NCBI GenBank assembly: GCA_009720755.1
Contig: WNKV01000008.1
Coordinates: 124,001-188,000 of the forward strand
Source: Rhodoplanes serenus
GTDB taxonomy: Bacteria; Pseudomonadota; Alphaproteobacteria; Rhizobiales; Xanthobacteraceae
Length of the DNA stretch: 64,000 nucleotides
Direction: 5' to 3'
The notes beneath the pieces were generated by a model that saw only the letters and a program-made list of their open reading frames with translations, ran no database searches and was not told where the DNA came from. A program made the translations under genes and the position numbers. Shown here piece by piece: positions 1 through 8,955 of the stretch (its first letter is position 1; each line of letters begins with the position of its first letter).

Positions 1-927
<927 letters not shown>

Positions 928-1061
928 CGGAGCAACCTCGGCATGAAGAGGGAGCCGCAGGCGAGCGCCGCGGCGGGCCGGACAATCGAGTTGAGATTAA
1001 GTCGAATTCTCCCCAAATCCGTCCGCCTCCTTGGTCGCCCCAGGGAGCGGGGCGGTTCAGG

Positions 1062-1409
1062 TCAGTCCGGGACGACACCGTCGATCGTGCCGTCGCGGGC
1101 GTGCCGGAACGGCGTCACCGCCCGCACCGCGGCGAGCGGCAGCGGGCCGTAGAGATGCGGGAACAGCGCGCCGCCGCGCGACGGCTCCCAGCGCACCGCG
1201 TCGCCCAGCGCCGCCGACGAGACCGCCACCAGCACGAGATCGCTCTGCCCGGCGAAATGCTTGGCGGCCGTCTCGGCCACCTGATCGGCCGCCGAGAAAT
1301 GGATGAAGCCGTCGGCGCGGTCCACGGCGGCGCCGTCGAACACGCCGGCGCGCTCCGCCTCCCGCCACAGGGAGGCCGGACAAATCTTGTAGATCAGCCG
1401 ATCGGGCAT
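1062..1409 (-). CDS. DUF952 family protein
   Basis: The 115-residue protein has the hallmarks of the DUF952 family. They are an early IYKICPASLWREAERAGVF block (residues 6-24), DGFIHFSAADQVAETAAKHF (33-52), and a late W-EPSR-G-LFPHLYGPLPL block (74-93). The family is related to ADP-ribosyltransferase-like folds and its activity is not established. No signal peptide or membrane segment is visible, so it should be cytosolic. It is divergent from the lipid-kinase-like gene, with a 290-base intergenic stretch in which I see no convincing promoter. Confidence 0.85.
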   Translation of the reverse strand: MPDRLIYKICPASLWREAERAGVFDGAAVDRADGFIHFSAADQVAETAAKHFAGQSDLVLVAVSSAALGDAVRWEPSRGGALFPHLYGPLPLAAVRAVTPFRHARDGTIDGVVPD

Positions 1410-1699
1410 GCCCCCTCCCCTGGTGCGGGCGCGCCGCAGCCCGCGCCCGGCCCGGGCACGGTGACGGCGAGCCCGGCGTCATAGCACAACGGCGGCGCGC
1501 GGTCTGCGGTCACGCGGGCACCGCCCCGCGGGGCACGATCGACTCGCACACGATCGACCCGAAACGGCCCACTGTCCGTCGGCGGCTGCGGCCGAAGACC
1601 GCGCGCCATTCCCGGTGGGGCGGCGAACCGAAGGCGCCGTTCGGCGTTGAGGGCTCGACCGCGGCGCCGGGTGGCGGCGCGCCCAACCCGGACCCCGCG

Positions 1700-2629
1700 A
1701 TGCGCCGCATTCTCGTCCTGCTCAACGCCCGCGCCGGCACCCTGGTCGATCACGGACCGGAGCCGGTGAGGGCGGCGCTCGGCGCCCTCGGCGCCGGCGG
1801 CCGCCAGGTCGACATCCATGTCGTCGCCCCCAAGGCGATGCCGGCGGCGATCGCCGAAGCGGCCCGCTCGTCCCACGACGCCCTCGTGGTCGGCGGCGGC
1901 GACGGCAGCGCCAATCTCGCGGCGAGCGCGCTCGCCGGCACCGGCAAGGTGCTGGGCGTGCTGCCGTTCGGCACCATGAACCTGTTCGCCCGCGATCTCC
2001 GCATGCCGGCCGACATCGACGAGGCCGTGGCGGCGCTCGCTGCGGCCACGCCGCAGGAGGTCGACCTCGCGACCCTCTGCGGCCGGCCGTTCCACTCGCT
2101 CTCCGGCATCGGCTTCTTCAGCCAGATGGCGCGCGCCCGGGAGGAGACCCGCGGCCATCCGCTCGGCCGCTTCCTCGGCGTCGCGGTGGCGGCGCTGCGG
2201 GCGCTGCGACGGAGCGGGCGGTTCCGCTTCGAGGTGGCGGTGGACGGCCGCCGCGAGACCGTGGACGCGGTGGCGGTGCTCGTCACCAACAACCGCTTCG
2301 GCCTCGACTGGCGCCGGCCGCGGCTGGACGAGGGCCTGCTGGAGCTGCACATCGCCGAGGATGCCGGCACGCTCGGGCTGGCCCGCGCCGGGGCCGACCT
2401 CCTCACCGGCGGCTGGCGCGACAATCCCGGCATCCGCAGCATGACGGCGACCAGCGTGACCATCTCGCATGTGCGCCGGCGCGCCTGGACCACCACCGAC
2501 GGCGAGCTGGTGCGGGCCAAGATGCCGCTGCACTACGGGGTGAGGCCACGCGCCCTCACGGTCCTGATGGGACCGCCCGACGAGACCCCCACCCCGGCGG
2601 TGCGCACCGACGCGGTGGCGCCGGCCTGA
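1700..2629 (+). CDS. Diacylglycerol/sphingosine kinase family protein (DAGK catalytic domain)
   Basis: The 309-residue protein opens with MRRILVLLNARAGTL. It carries the nucleotide-binding motif VVGGGDGSANLAAS (about residues 63-76) followed by GVLPFGTMNLFARDL (about 89-103). These are the GGDGT-like and PxGTxN motifs of the YegS/LCB5 lipid kinase fold. The canonical GGDGT is GGDGS here. Family members phosphorylate diacylglycerol, sphingoid bases or related lipids at the inner membrane face; the substrate here cannot be told. The ATG at 1700 directly opens the beta-strand expected at the start of the domain. The gene stands alone between divergent DUF952 and tRNA-Phe. Confidence 0.85.
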   Translation: MRRILVLLNARAGTLVDHGPEPVRAALGALGAGGRQVDIHVVAPKAMPAAIAEAARSSHDALVVGGGDGSANLAASALAGTGKVLGVLPFGTMNLFARDLRMPADIDEAVAALAAATPQEVDLATLCGRPFHSLSGIGFFSQMARAREETRGHPLGRFLGVAVAALRALRRSGRFRFEVAVDGRRETVDAVAVLVTNNRFGLDWRRPRLDEGLLELHIAEDAGTLGLARAGADLLTGGWRDNPGIRSMTATSVTISHVRRRAWTTTDGELVRAKMPLHYGVRPRALTVLMGPPDETPTPAVRTDAVAPA

Positions 2630-2772
2630 CGCGCCGGCCCGGCGCCGCGGGCGGCGATGCGCCGCGGCTCGACGGGAGGGCGGCGCCGGGACCGCCGGTC
2701 GGCCGGGGACGCATCAGATTTGCGCGCTCGGGCAAGGGTTTTGGGGCTTCGTGACAACCGCGTCACGGCGTC

Positions 2773-2801
2773 TGGACATCCGCCTGGGGAGCCTCTATAA
2801 C
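2773..2801 (+). promoter_or_regulatory. Sigma-70-type promoter of tRNA-Phe
   Basis: TGGACA (2773-2778) and TATAAC (2796-2801) are separated by exactly 17 bases. They match the -35 and -10 consensus at 5 of 6 positions each. The expected start near 2808 lies about 40 bases before the mature tRNA-Phe 5' end, which is a normal leader length. The assignment is from sequence alone. Confidence 0.65.
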
Positions 2802-2847
2802 CGCCCGCGCTCGCCGATGCCTTCGGGCATCGCGCACTCGCGGGCAC

Positions 2848-2923
2848 GCCCAGGTAGCTCAGTTGGTAGAGCACGTGACTGAAAATCACGGTGTCGGTGG
2901 TTCGATTCCGCCCCTGGGCACCA
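2848..2923 (+). tRNA. tRNA-Phe (GAA anticodon)
   Basis: A 76-base cloverleaf. The 7-bp acceptor stem is GCCCAGG (2848-2854) with CCTGGGC (2913-2919), followed by discriminator A and encoded CCA. The D-arm contains AGCTCAGTTGGTAGAGC. The anticodon stem CGTGA/TCACG encloses loop CTGAAAA with anticodon GAA at 2881-2883. The T-arm contains GGTTCGATTCC. It decodes UUC and UUU. A clear promoter precedes it, and no T-rich terminator was found downstream. Confidence 0.97.
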
Positions 2924-3067
2924 TCCCGCTGCCCGCAATCATCTTGTCGCCCGCACAGGTCTCTGGCTCGGACTCTGCCGATTGAGCGGCATCCGTCCTT
3001 TTCGCGCATACGCATCTACAGACGCGGTCGCCTGTTGCTGCGCGGCCGATCGTCTGCGACCCATCTC

Positions 3068-3092
3068 GGAACCTTCCGCAACACTCTCAGTT
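3068..3092 (+). promoter_or_regulatory. Candidate EcfG general-stress promoter
   Basis: GGAAC (3068-3072) is followed after 17 bases by GTT (3090-3092). This matches the GGAAC-N16/17-(c)GTT form recognised by EcfG/RpoE2 sigma factors in alphaproteobacteria. It lies 57 bases before the ATG of the small secreted protein at 3150. The base before GTT is A rather than the preferred C. Short motifs like this occur by chance. Confidence 0.4.
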
Positions 3093-3149
3093 GTCCGCCA
3101 CGGGCGGACGCGAGACGGCGTCGTACAGGCATCGAGACAGGATCGAAGC

Positions 3150-3461
3150 ATGACACAGGCGGGTCGCGTCGTGCTGGTGGCTCTCGCAATCGCGACCCTG
3201 TCGTCCCAGGCCATTGCCGGATGGCGCGGCGCCCATGGGACCGGCCGGCCCGTGGTGATCGTCACCCCCGGGGCGTATCCGGGGGATGGCTGGCACGTCG
3301 ACCACGGCCCCGGCCCTTATGCGGCGCCGGTGGTCTTCGGCCGCGCCGTTCGCACGACCGTCTATCCGTACGGCCCGGGAGGCGACGGCGTGCGCGGCTA
3401 CGTGTACCGCCCCACCATCGGATGCGGCTGCGGCCCCGGTTGGTACGCTTCCTGCTGCTGA
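3150..3461 (+). CDS. Small secreted Gly/Pro/Tyr-rich protein, unknown function
   Basis: From the ATG at 3150 the product is 103 residues. It has a signal peptide (MTQAGRVVLVALAIATLSSQ, cleavage near AIA-GW). The mature part is short and low-complexity, rich in Gly, Pro, Tyr and His. The tail GCGCGPGWYASCC holds four cysteines. The open frame extends upstream to 2982, but a GGA-rich ribosome site just before 3150 and the signal peptide support the later start. No family was recognised. A possible stress promoter lies upstream, which would fit an envelope protein made under stress. Confidence 0.55.
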   Translation: MTQAGRVVLVALAIATLSSQAIAGWRGAHGTGRPVVIVTPGAYPGDGWHVDHGPGPYAAPVVFGRAVRTTVYPYGPGGDGVRGYVYRPTIGCGCGPGWYASCC

Positions 3462-3505
3462 CTGCTGCTGAGGCTGAGGCTGAGGCCGCCAGGCCCGTCC
3501 GCCCG

Positions 3506-5059
3506 TCAGTTCATCACCCCGGCCTGCCAGGGCACGAACTCGTCGGCGCCGACGCCGAGCTCCTCGCTGCGCGTCCGCTCGCCCGAGGCGACCGCCAGGA
3601 AACGCTCGAAGATCGCCCGCCCCATCGACTCGATCGTCTCGTCGCCGTCGAGGATCGCGCCGCAATTGATGTCCATGTCGTCGGCGAGCCGGCGATACAT
3701 CGGCGTGTTGGTGGCGAGCTTGAGGGTCGGCGCCGGCACCGAGCCGAAGCACGAGCCGCGCCCGGTCGTGAAGGCGATCAGGTTGGCACCGCCCGCCACC
3801 TGGCCGGTCACCGAGATCGGGTCGAAGCTCGGCGTATCCATGAACACGAGGCCCGCGGCCCGCACCGTCTCGGCGTAGCGGTAGACCGCCATCAGCGGGC
3901 CGGTGCCGCCCTTCATGGCGGAGCCGAGCGACTTCTCCAGGATGTTGGCGAGGCCGCCGGCGGCGTTCCCCTGGGTGATGCGGCCGTTGATCTGGGTGTC
4001 GCGGCCGACCGAGTACTCGTCCTTCCACCAGCGCAGGCGCGCCACCAGCGCCTCGCCGATCTCGCGCGTCGCGGCGCGCCGCGTCAGCGTGTGCTCGACG
4101 CCATAGATCTCGGCAGTCTCCGACAAGATGGCGGTGCCGCCGTGGCGCGTCAGGATATCGACCGCGGCGCCCAGTGCCGGGTTGGCGGTGATCGACGAGA
4201 AGCCGTCGGAGCCGCCGCACTGGAGCCCGACCACGAGGTGGGAGGCCGGCACCGGCTGGCGCACCACGCGGTCCACCACCGGCAGCATGTCGCGCACCGC
4301 CGCGATGCCGGCCTCGATGGTGCTGCGGGTGCCGCCGGCGTCCTGCATCACGAAGCGGCGCAGCAGCGGGCCTGCCGACAAGCCCTCGTCGGCGAACAGC
4401 TCGTCGACGGGATTGCGCTCGCAGCCGAGCCCGACCACCACGGCGGCCGCCATGTTGGGGTGGCGGATGTAGCCGCCGAGCGTGCGCCGCAGGATCGCCA
4501 TCGGCTCGCCGGTCATCTCCATGGCGCAGCCGAGCCCGTGGGTGAGCGCCACGACACCGTCGACGTTCGGGTAGGCGGCGAGCCGCTCCGGCGTGAACCA
4601 GGCGGCGATCCGTTTGGCGACCGTCGCCGAGCAGTTCACGGTGGAGACGACGCCGACATAGTTACGGGTGGCGACGCGGCCGTCCGGCCGCACGATGCCG
4701 TTGAAGGTGGCGCGCTCACGCTCGGGCACCAGATCCAGCGGGCGGAACTCCGAGGCGTGCGCGTAGTCGTGCGCCACGTCGCGGAACGCGATGTTGTGGC
4801 TGTGCACATAGCTGCCCGCCGGCACGTCGGCGGCCGCGAAGCCGATCACCACGTCGTACTTGCGGAACGGCGCCCCGGCGGCGACGTCGGCGAGCGCCAC
4901 CTTGTGGCCGGCCGGGACGGCCTCGCGCGTCACCAGGCCGGTGTCGCCGACCGGCGTGCCGGCCGTCACGGCGCTGCGTGCCACCGCCACGTTGTCGTTC
5001 GGATGCAGCCGGAGAAACGGGCCGAGGGTCTGCTTGCGGGCGGTCTCGATCAGCGCCAT
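3506..5059 (-). CDS. UxaA-family (altronate/galactarate-type) dehydratase
   Basis: The product is 517 residues from the ATG at 5059, preceded by a GGAGA ribosome site. An in-frame upstream ATG at 5113 lacks one and would add a tail unlike the family. Residues about 1-90 form the SAF-like domain (LRLHPNDNVAVA, HKVALADVAAG). The rest is the large UxaA domain, with TRNYVGVVSTVNCSATVAKRI, VVALTHGLGCAMEM, VGLGCERN, VGLQCGGSDGFS and GRGSCFGSVPAPTLKLATN. Family members dehydrate altronate, galactarate or related hydroxy acids with a bound divalent metal. The conserved Cys and His residues in these blocks are present. The next gene upstream on the same strand is a GntR regulator, so this gene and its sugar-acid substrate are probably under its control. 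The exact substrate is not known. Confidence 0.88.
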   Translation of the reverse strand: MALIETARKQTLGPFLRLHPNDNVAVARSAVTAGTPVGDTGLVTREAVPAGHKVALADVAAGAPFRKYDVVIGFAAADVPAGSYVHSHNIAFRDVAHDYAHASEFRPLDLVPERERATFNGIVRPDGRVATRNYVGVVSTVNCSATVAKRIAAWFTPERLAAYPNVDGVVALTHGLGCAMEMTGEPMAILRRTLGGYIRHPNMAAAVVVGLGCERNPVDELFADEGLSAGPLLRRFVMQDAGGTRSTIEAGIAAVRDMLPVVDRVVRQPVPASHLVVGLQCGGSDGFSSITANPALGAAVDILTRHGGTAILSETAEIYGVEHTLTRRAATREIGEALVARLRWWKDEYSVGRDTQINGRITQGNAAGGLANILEKSLGSAMKGGTGPLMAVYRYAETVRAAGLVFMDTPSFDPISVTGQVAGGANLIAFTTGRGSCFGSVPAPTLKLATNTPMYRRLADDMDINCGAILDGDETIESMGRAIFERFLAVASGERTRSEELGVGADEFVPWQAGVMN

Positions 5060-5114
5060 GGGGGGTCTCCGAACAGGGATCGCGGGTCGCGACAGGCCAT
5101 CGGTCGACGCCACC

Positions 5115-5786
5115 TCAGGCCAGGCCGCGCCGCTTCAGCCCCGCCACATAGGCGGTGAGGGACGGCACCAGATGGTCGCGGCAGAGCTGCACCAGGCGGG
5201 CGCGGTCGCCGTCGCGCAGCGCCGTGATCATCGCCTCGTGCTCGGCGCGGGAACGGGCCAGGTGGGCGGGATCGGCGGCCGTGTTGGAGCGCACCCCGTG
5301 CACCTTCTGCACGAACAGCCGGATCGCCTCGGCCAGATGCGGGTTGCCGCAGCTTCCGAACAGCACGTCGTGGAACGCGATGTTGGCCCGGAAGGCGGCG
5401 CGCGGGTCGCCGGCGTCGACCGCGGTGGCGTAGCGTGCCTGCACCGCTGCCAGCCGCTCGACCAGCGCCGGGGCCGCCGGCAGCGGGATTTGCGCGGCCG
5501 CCAGCGTCTCCAGCACCTCGCGCACCGCATAGATCTGCTCCACCTCGCGCGCCGTCAGCATGCGGACCACGGCGCCCTTATTGGGCGTGCGATCGACCAG
5601 GCCCATGCGTTCGAGCCGCAGGATGGCGTCGCGAGCGACGTGTCGCTTGACGCCGAAGCGCACCGCCACCTCCTCCTCCACCAACCGCTCGCGCGGCAGC
5701 AGATAGCCCAGAACGATCTCCTCCTCGAGAACATCGACGAGCGAGGGCGGCTCGTTCGCCGGGCTGGCCGCAGGGGGCGAGGTCAT
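5115..5786 (-). CDS. GntR-family transcriptional regulator (FCD type)
   Basis: The 223-residue protein has an N-terminal winged helix-turn-helix. It includes LLPRERLVEEEVAVRFGVKRHVARDAILRLERMGLV (about 33-68) and the wing PNKGAVVRML. The alpha-helical FCD ligand-binding domain (about 80-215) carries FHDVLF and HEAMITALRDGD, where Asp and His residues usually hold a metal-bound acid. FCD regulators repress catabolic genes until a carboxylate ligand binds. The gene sits between the UxaA-type and IlvD/Edd-type dehydratases, and divergent from the latter. A perfect palindrome at 5805-5822 lies 18 bases before its ATG. Self-repression and control of both dehydratases is the natural inference. Confidence 0.9.
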   Translation of the reverse strand: MTSPPAASPANEPPSLVDVLEEEIVLGYLLPRERLVEEEVAVRFGVKRHVARDAILRLERMGLVDRTPNKGAVVRMLTAREVEQIYAVREVLETLAAAQIPLPAAPALVERLAAVQARYATAVDAGDPRAAFRANIAFHDVLFGSCGNPHLAEAIRLFVQKVHGVRSNTAADPAHLARSRAEHEAMITALRDGDRARLVQLCRDHLVPSLTAYVAGLKRRGLA

Positions 5787-5804
5787 CTGAGGATCTCCGT
5801 TACC

Positions 5805-5839
5805 AGGATTGTTGACAATCCTGTCAGTGAGTCAATACT
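5805..5839 (+). promoter_or_regulatory. GntR operator palindrome over the -35 of the IlvD/Edd gene promoter
   Basis: AGGATTGTTGACAATCCT (5805-5822) is an 8-bp perfect inverted repeat around a TG spacer. Its centre contains the -35 hexamer TTGACA (5812-5817). AATACT (5834-5839) lies 16 bases further on and is a fair -10. The dehydratase ATG is at 5862. A dimeric FCD-GntR protein bound here would block RNA polymerase for the + strand gene and could also shut its own minus-strand gene. The palindrome is seen directly; the binding partner is inferred from adjacency. Confidence 0.7.
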
Positions 5840-5861
5840 GGCATGAACCACGGAGCGGATC

Positions 5862-7577
5862 ATGACAAAGTCGGTGGGCATGCGGCGCAATCTCGCGGGC
5901 TATGGCGACGCGGGATTCTCGGTCTTCCTGCGCAAGGCCTTCATCAAGGCGCTGGGCTACACCGACGATGCCCTCGACCGGCCGATCATCGGCATCGTCG
6001 ACACCGATTCGGGCTACAACGCCTGTCACCGCAACCTGCCCGACCTGATCGAGGCGGCGAGCCGCGGCGTCATGCTGGCGGGCGGGATTCCCATCCCCTT
6101 CCCGGTGATCTCCATCCAGGAGAGCTTCGCCCATCCGACCAGCATGTATCTACGCAACCTGATGGCGATGGACGTGGAGGAGATGATCCGCGCCCAGCCG
6201 ATGGATGCGGTGATCCTGCTCGGCGGCTGCGACAAGACGGTGCCGGCGCTGATCATGGGAGCGGCGAGCGCCTGGGTGCCGGCGATCCTGCTGGTCTCCG
6301 GCCCGATGCTGGCGGGGAGCTGGCGCGGCGAGCGGCTCGGCGCCTGCACCGATTGCCGCCGCTTCTGGGGCCGCTACCGGGCCGGCGATCTGACCGACCA
6401 GCAGATCGCCGAGGTCAACAGCGAGCTCGCCCCGACGGTCGGCTTCTGCGGCGTGATGGGCACCGCCAGCACCATGGCGCTCGCCACCGAGGCGCTGGGC
6501 ATGATGCTGCCGGGCGGCGCCTGCGTGCCGGCCGTGCATGGCGAGCGGCGCCGGCTCGCCGAATTGACCGGCACCCGCGCGGTCGCCATGGCGGCCGAGC
6601 GGCTGACGCCCGACCAGATTCTCACCCCCGCCGCCTTCACCAACGCGCTGCGCACCGTGCTGGCCGCCGGCGGCTCCACCAACGCGCTGATCCACCTCGC
6701 CGCCATGGCGGGCCGGCTCGGCATCGGCATCGACCTCGACGGCATCGACCGCATCGCCCGCGAGACGCCGGTGCTGATCGACCTGAAGCCGACCGGCCAG
6801 GGCTACATGGAGGACCTGTATCACGCCGGCGGGCTCGTCCCCATGCTGCGCGAGATCGCGCCGCTGCTCGATCTGTCCTGCCTCACCGTCACCGGCCGGA
6901 CGCTCGGCGAGAATCTCGACGCGGCGCCGCCGCCCTTCCCACAGTCGGTGATCCGGCCGTTCGCCGATCCGATCTTCTCGGGCGGCGCCATGGCGGTGCT
7001 GCGCGGCAACCTGGCGCCCCACGGCGCCATCATCAAGCAGGCGGCGGCGACGCCCTCGCTCTTGCAGCACACCGGCCGCGCCGTGGTGTTCAAGTCGCTC
7101 GCCGATCTCGCCGCCCGCATCGACGATCCTGCCCTCGACGTCACCCCCGACGACGTGCTGGTGATGCAGAACGCCGGCCCCAAGGGCGCTCCCGGCATGC
7201 CGGAGGCGGGCTATATCCCGATCCCCAAGAAGCTGCTCCAGCAGGGCGTGAAGGACATGGTGCGCATCTCCGACGCGCGAATGAGCGGCACCGCCTTCGG
7301 CACCATCGTGCTGCACGTCTCGCCCGAATCGGCGATCGGCGGGCCGCTCGGCCTGGTTCGCGACGGCGACAACATCCGGCTCGACACCGCCGGCCGCACG
7401 CTGTCGCTCGAGGTGGACGACGCGACGCTGGCGGCGCGTGCCGCCGAGCAGCCGCCCACCCCCACGGGCGAGGGCCGGCGCGGCTATGCCAAGCTCTATC
7501 TCGACACGGTGACCCAGGCGGAACGCGGCTGCGACTTCGACTTCGCCATCCCGCCGATCACCCGCACCATCCCCTGA
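5862..7577 (+). CDS. IlvD/Edd-family sugar-acid dehydratase (iron-sulfur)
   Basis: The 571-residue protein is full length for the family that includes dihydroxy-acid dehydratase, 6-phosphogluconate dehydratase and L-arabinonate/D-xylonate dehydratases. Cys55 (GYNACH), Cys123 (GGCDKT) and Cys196 (GFCGVMG) sit at the three positions that hold the [2Fe-2S] cluster in the sugar-acid dehydratases. DARMSGTAFG carries the catalytic serine. The start has a GGAGCGG ribosome site. The adjacent GntR gene and UxaA-type dehydratase argue for aldonate or aldarate catabolism rather than branched-chain amino acid synthesis. It is cytosolic. The substrate cannot be assigned from sequence alone. Confidence 0.9.
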   Translation: MTKSVGMRRNLAGYGDAGFSVFLRKAFIKALGYTDDALDRPIIGIVDTDSGYNACHRNLPDLIEAASRGVMLAGGIPIPFPVISIQESFAHPTSMYLRNLMAMDVEEMIRAQPMDAVILLGGCDKTVPALIMGAASAWVPAILLVSGPMLAGSWRGERLGACTDCRRFWGRYRAGDLTDQQIAEVNSELAPTVGFCGVMGTASTMALATEALGMMLPGGACVPAVHGERRRLAELTGTRAVAMAAERLTPDQILTPAAFTNALRTVLAAGGSTNALIHLAAMAGRLGIGIDLDGIDRIARETPVLIDLKPTGQGYMEDLYHAGGLVPMLREIAPLLDLSCLTVTGRTLGENLDAAPPPFPQSVIRPFADPIFSGGAMAVLRGNLAPHGAIIKQAAATPSLLQHTGRAVVFKSLADLAARIDDPALDVTPDDVLVMQNAGPKGAPGMPEAGYIPIPKKLLQQGVKDMVRISDARMSGTAFGTIVLHVSPESAIGGPLGLVRDGDNIRLDTAGRTLSLEVDDATLAARAAEQPPTPTGEGRRGYAKLYLDTVTQAERGCDFDFAIPPITRTIP

Positions 7578-7904
7578 GCATCCCGCCGGGTCGCCGGCCC
7601 ACCCGCGCTCCCGAACCGCACAGCCGTCGGCGCCTGGCGGACCCCCAGGCGTGGCGCCGTCATAAGCCCCTTGGCGCGAAGGTGAGAAGACGCGACGGTC
7701 GAGTGCCGGGCGACCATCAGCAGCCGCTTCGTAACGCCATCCGAAACCAGCGGCACCGGGGAGGCGCCGTCCCGCACTTTATATGCATGCGTCCGCCGCG
7801 GGGCACCCCTGCCGTGGGCCTCGTTCCGATTGTGATCACTACCGTCTCGTGCCTAGACTTGGCGACTTTGAGGTTCCTTCCGCCGCTCGCTCGCCGGTGG
7901 GTCC
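7578..7904 (+). other. Intergenic region without a recognised gene
   Basis: These 327 bases separate the dehydratase from the amidohydrolase. No frame has protein-like composition. An 8-bp palindrome GTGATCAC lies at 7832-7839 and overlaps a weak -35-like TTGTGA, but no good -10 follows. Nothing else could be supported. Confidence 0.5.
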
Positions 7905-8936
7905 ATGCTCGAGACGTCCGCCCCGACCTCCCTTGCGCGGCCCACCGCCATCGACGTGCATGCGCATGTCGTCGTGCCGGAGGTGTTCGCCGCGACGCGA
8001 CCGCACAGCCTGTTCGCGCGCGCCGAGGCCGACCCGTCGCTGACCGAGACGCAACGCGCCGCCATCGCGGCCCGCAACGACGCGGTGGTCCGCCGCATGG
8101 CCGACGTCGGCGACCGGATCGCCGCCATGGACGCGGCCGGCGTGGCCGTGCAGGTGCTGAGCCCGAGCCTCGTTCATCAGTGCAGCGACTGGCTGCCGCC
8201 GGACGCGGCGCTTGCGCTCGACCGCCGCACCAACGACACCATCGCGGCGCTGGTGGCGACGACGCCGACCCGCTTCGTCGGGCTCGGCAGCGTGCCGCTC
8301 CAGACGCCCGACCGCGCCGCCGCCGAGCTGGATCGCTGTGTCGGCACCCTCGGCCTGAAGGGCGTCGCGATCCCGACCCGGGTCGGCGACCGCGAGATCG
8401 GCGACGCCGGGCTGCGGCCGTTCTGGGCGGCGGCCGAGGCGCTCGGCGCCGTCGTCTACGTGCATCCGGCCGGCAATCCGGACCCGCGCCTGCGCCCCTA
8501 CATGATGTGGAACAGCCTCGGCCAGTCGATCGAGGAGACCTTCGCGATCGCCTCGCTGTTCTACGAGGGCATCCTCGATGCCTTCCCGGGCCTGCGCATC
8601 TGCATCTCCCACGGCGGCGGCTACATGCCGTTCTACACCGGCCGCATCGCGCGGAACTACGCCGAGAAGCCGGCGACCCGGCGCAACATGACGAAGCCGC
8701 CGGCCGACTATCTGCGCATGCTCCACTACGACACCTGCGTCTACGACGCGCGCGTGCTGCGCCATCTCGTCGAGGTGGTGGGCGCCGACCGGGTGCTGCT
8801 CGGCTCGGACTACCCGGTCGGCGATCCGCAGCCGGTCGCCTTCGTGCGCGACGCCACATTCCTCACCGACGATGAGAGAACCGCCGTTCTGGCCGGCAAT
8901 GCGTCGCGACTCTACGGCATCGATATCGGCCCTTGA
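7905..8936 (+). CDS. Amidohydrolase-family protein (ACMSD-like, metal-dependent)
   Basis: The 343-residue TIM-barrel protein resembles the 2-amino-3-carboxymuconate-6-semialdehyde decarboxylase branch of the amidohydrolase superfamily. Metal-binding features appear in order: DVHAHVV (HxH, about residue 17), VYVHPAGNP (His near 187), CISHGGGYMPF (His near 233) and LLGSDYPVG (Asp near 303). Relatives decarboxylate or hydrolyse aromatic and unsaturated acids using zinc. It precedes a Bug-type solute-binding protein by 19 bases, so the two probably form an operon for an imported carboxylate. There is no signal peptide. The specific reaction is unknown. Confidence 0.85.
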   Translation: MLETSAPTSLARPTAIDVHAHVVVPEVFAATRPHSLFARAEADPSLTETQRAAIAARNDAVVRRMADVGDRIAAMDAAGVAVQVLSPSLVHQCSDWLPPDAALALDRRTNDTIAALVATTPTRFVGLGSVPLQTPDRAAAELDRCVGTLGLKGVAIPTRVGDREIGDAGLRPFWAAAEALGAVVYVHPAGNPDPRLRPYMMWNSLGQSIEETFAIASLFYEGILDAFPGLRICISHGGGYMPFYTGRIARNYAEKPATRRNMTKPPADYLRMLHYDTCVYDARVLRHLVEVVGADRVLLGSDYPVGDPQPVAFVRDATFLTDDERTAVLAGNASRLYGIDIGP

Positions 8937-8955
8937 CCCAGCGAGGAGACAGGCC

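Noticed and set aside
1394-2533. 379-codon minus-strand frame opposite the lipid-kinase-like gene
   Set aside because: It is the antisense of a conserved DAGK gene, with low-complexity His/Arg/Gly/Ala composition and no family motif.
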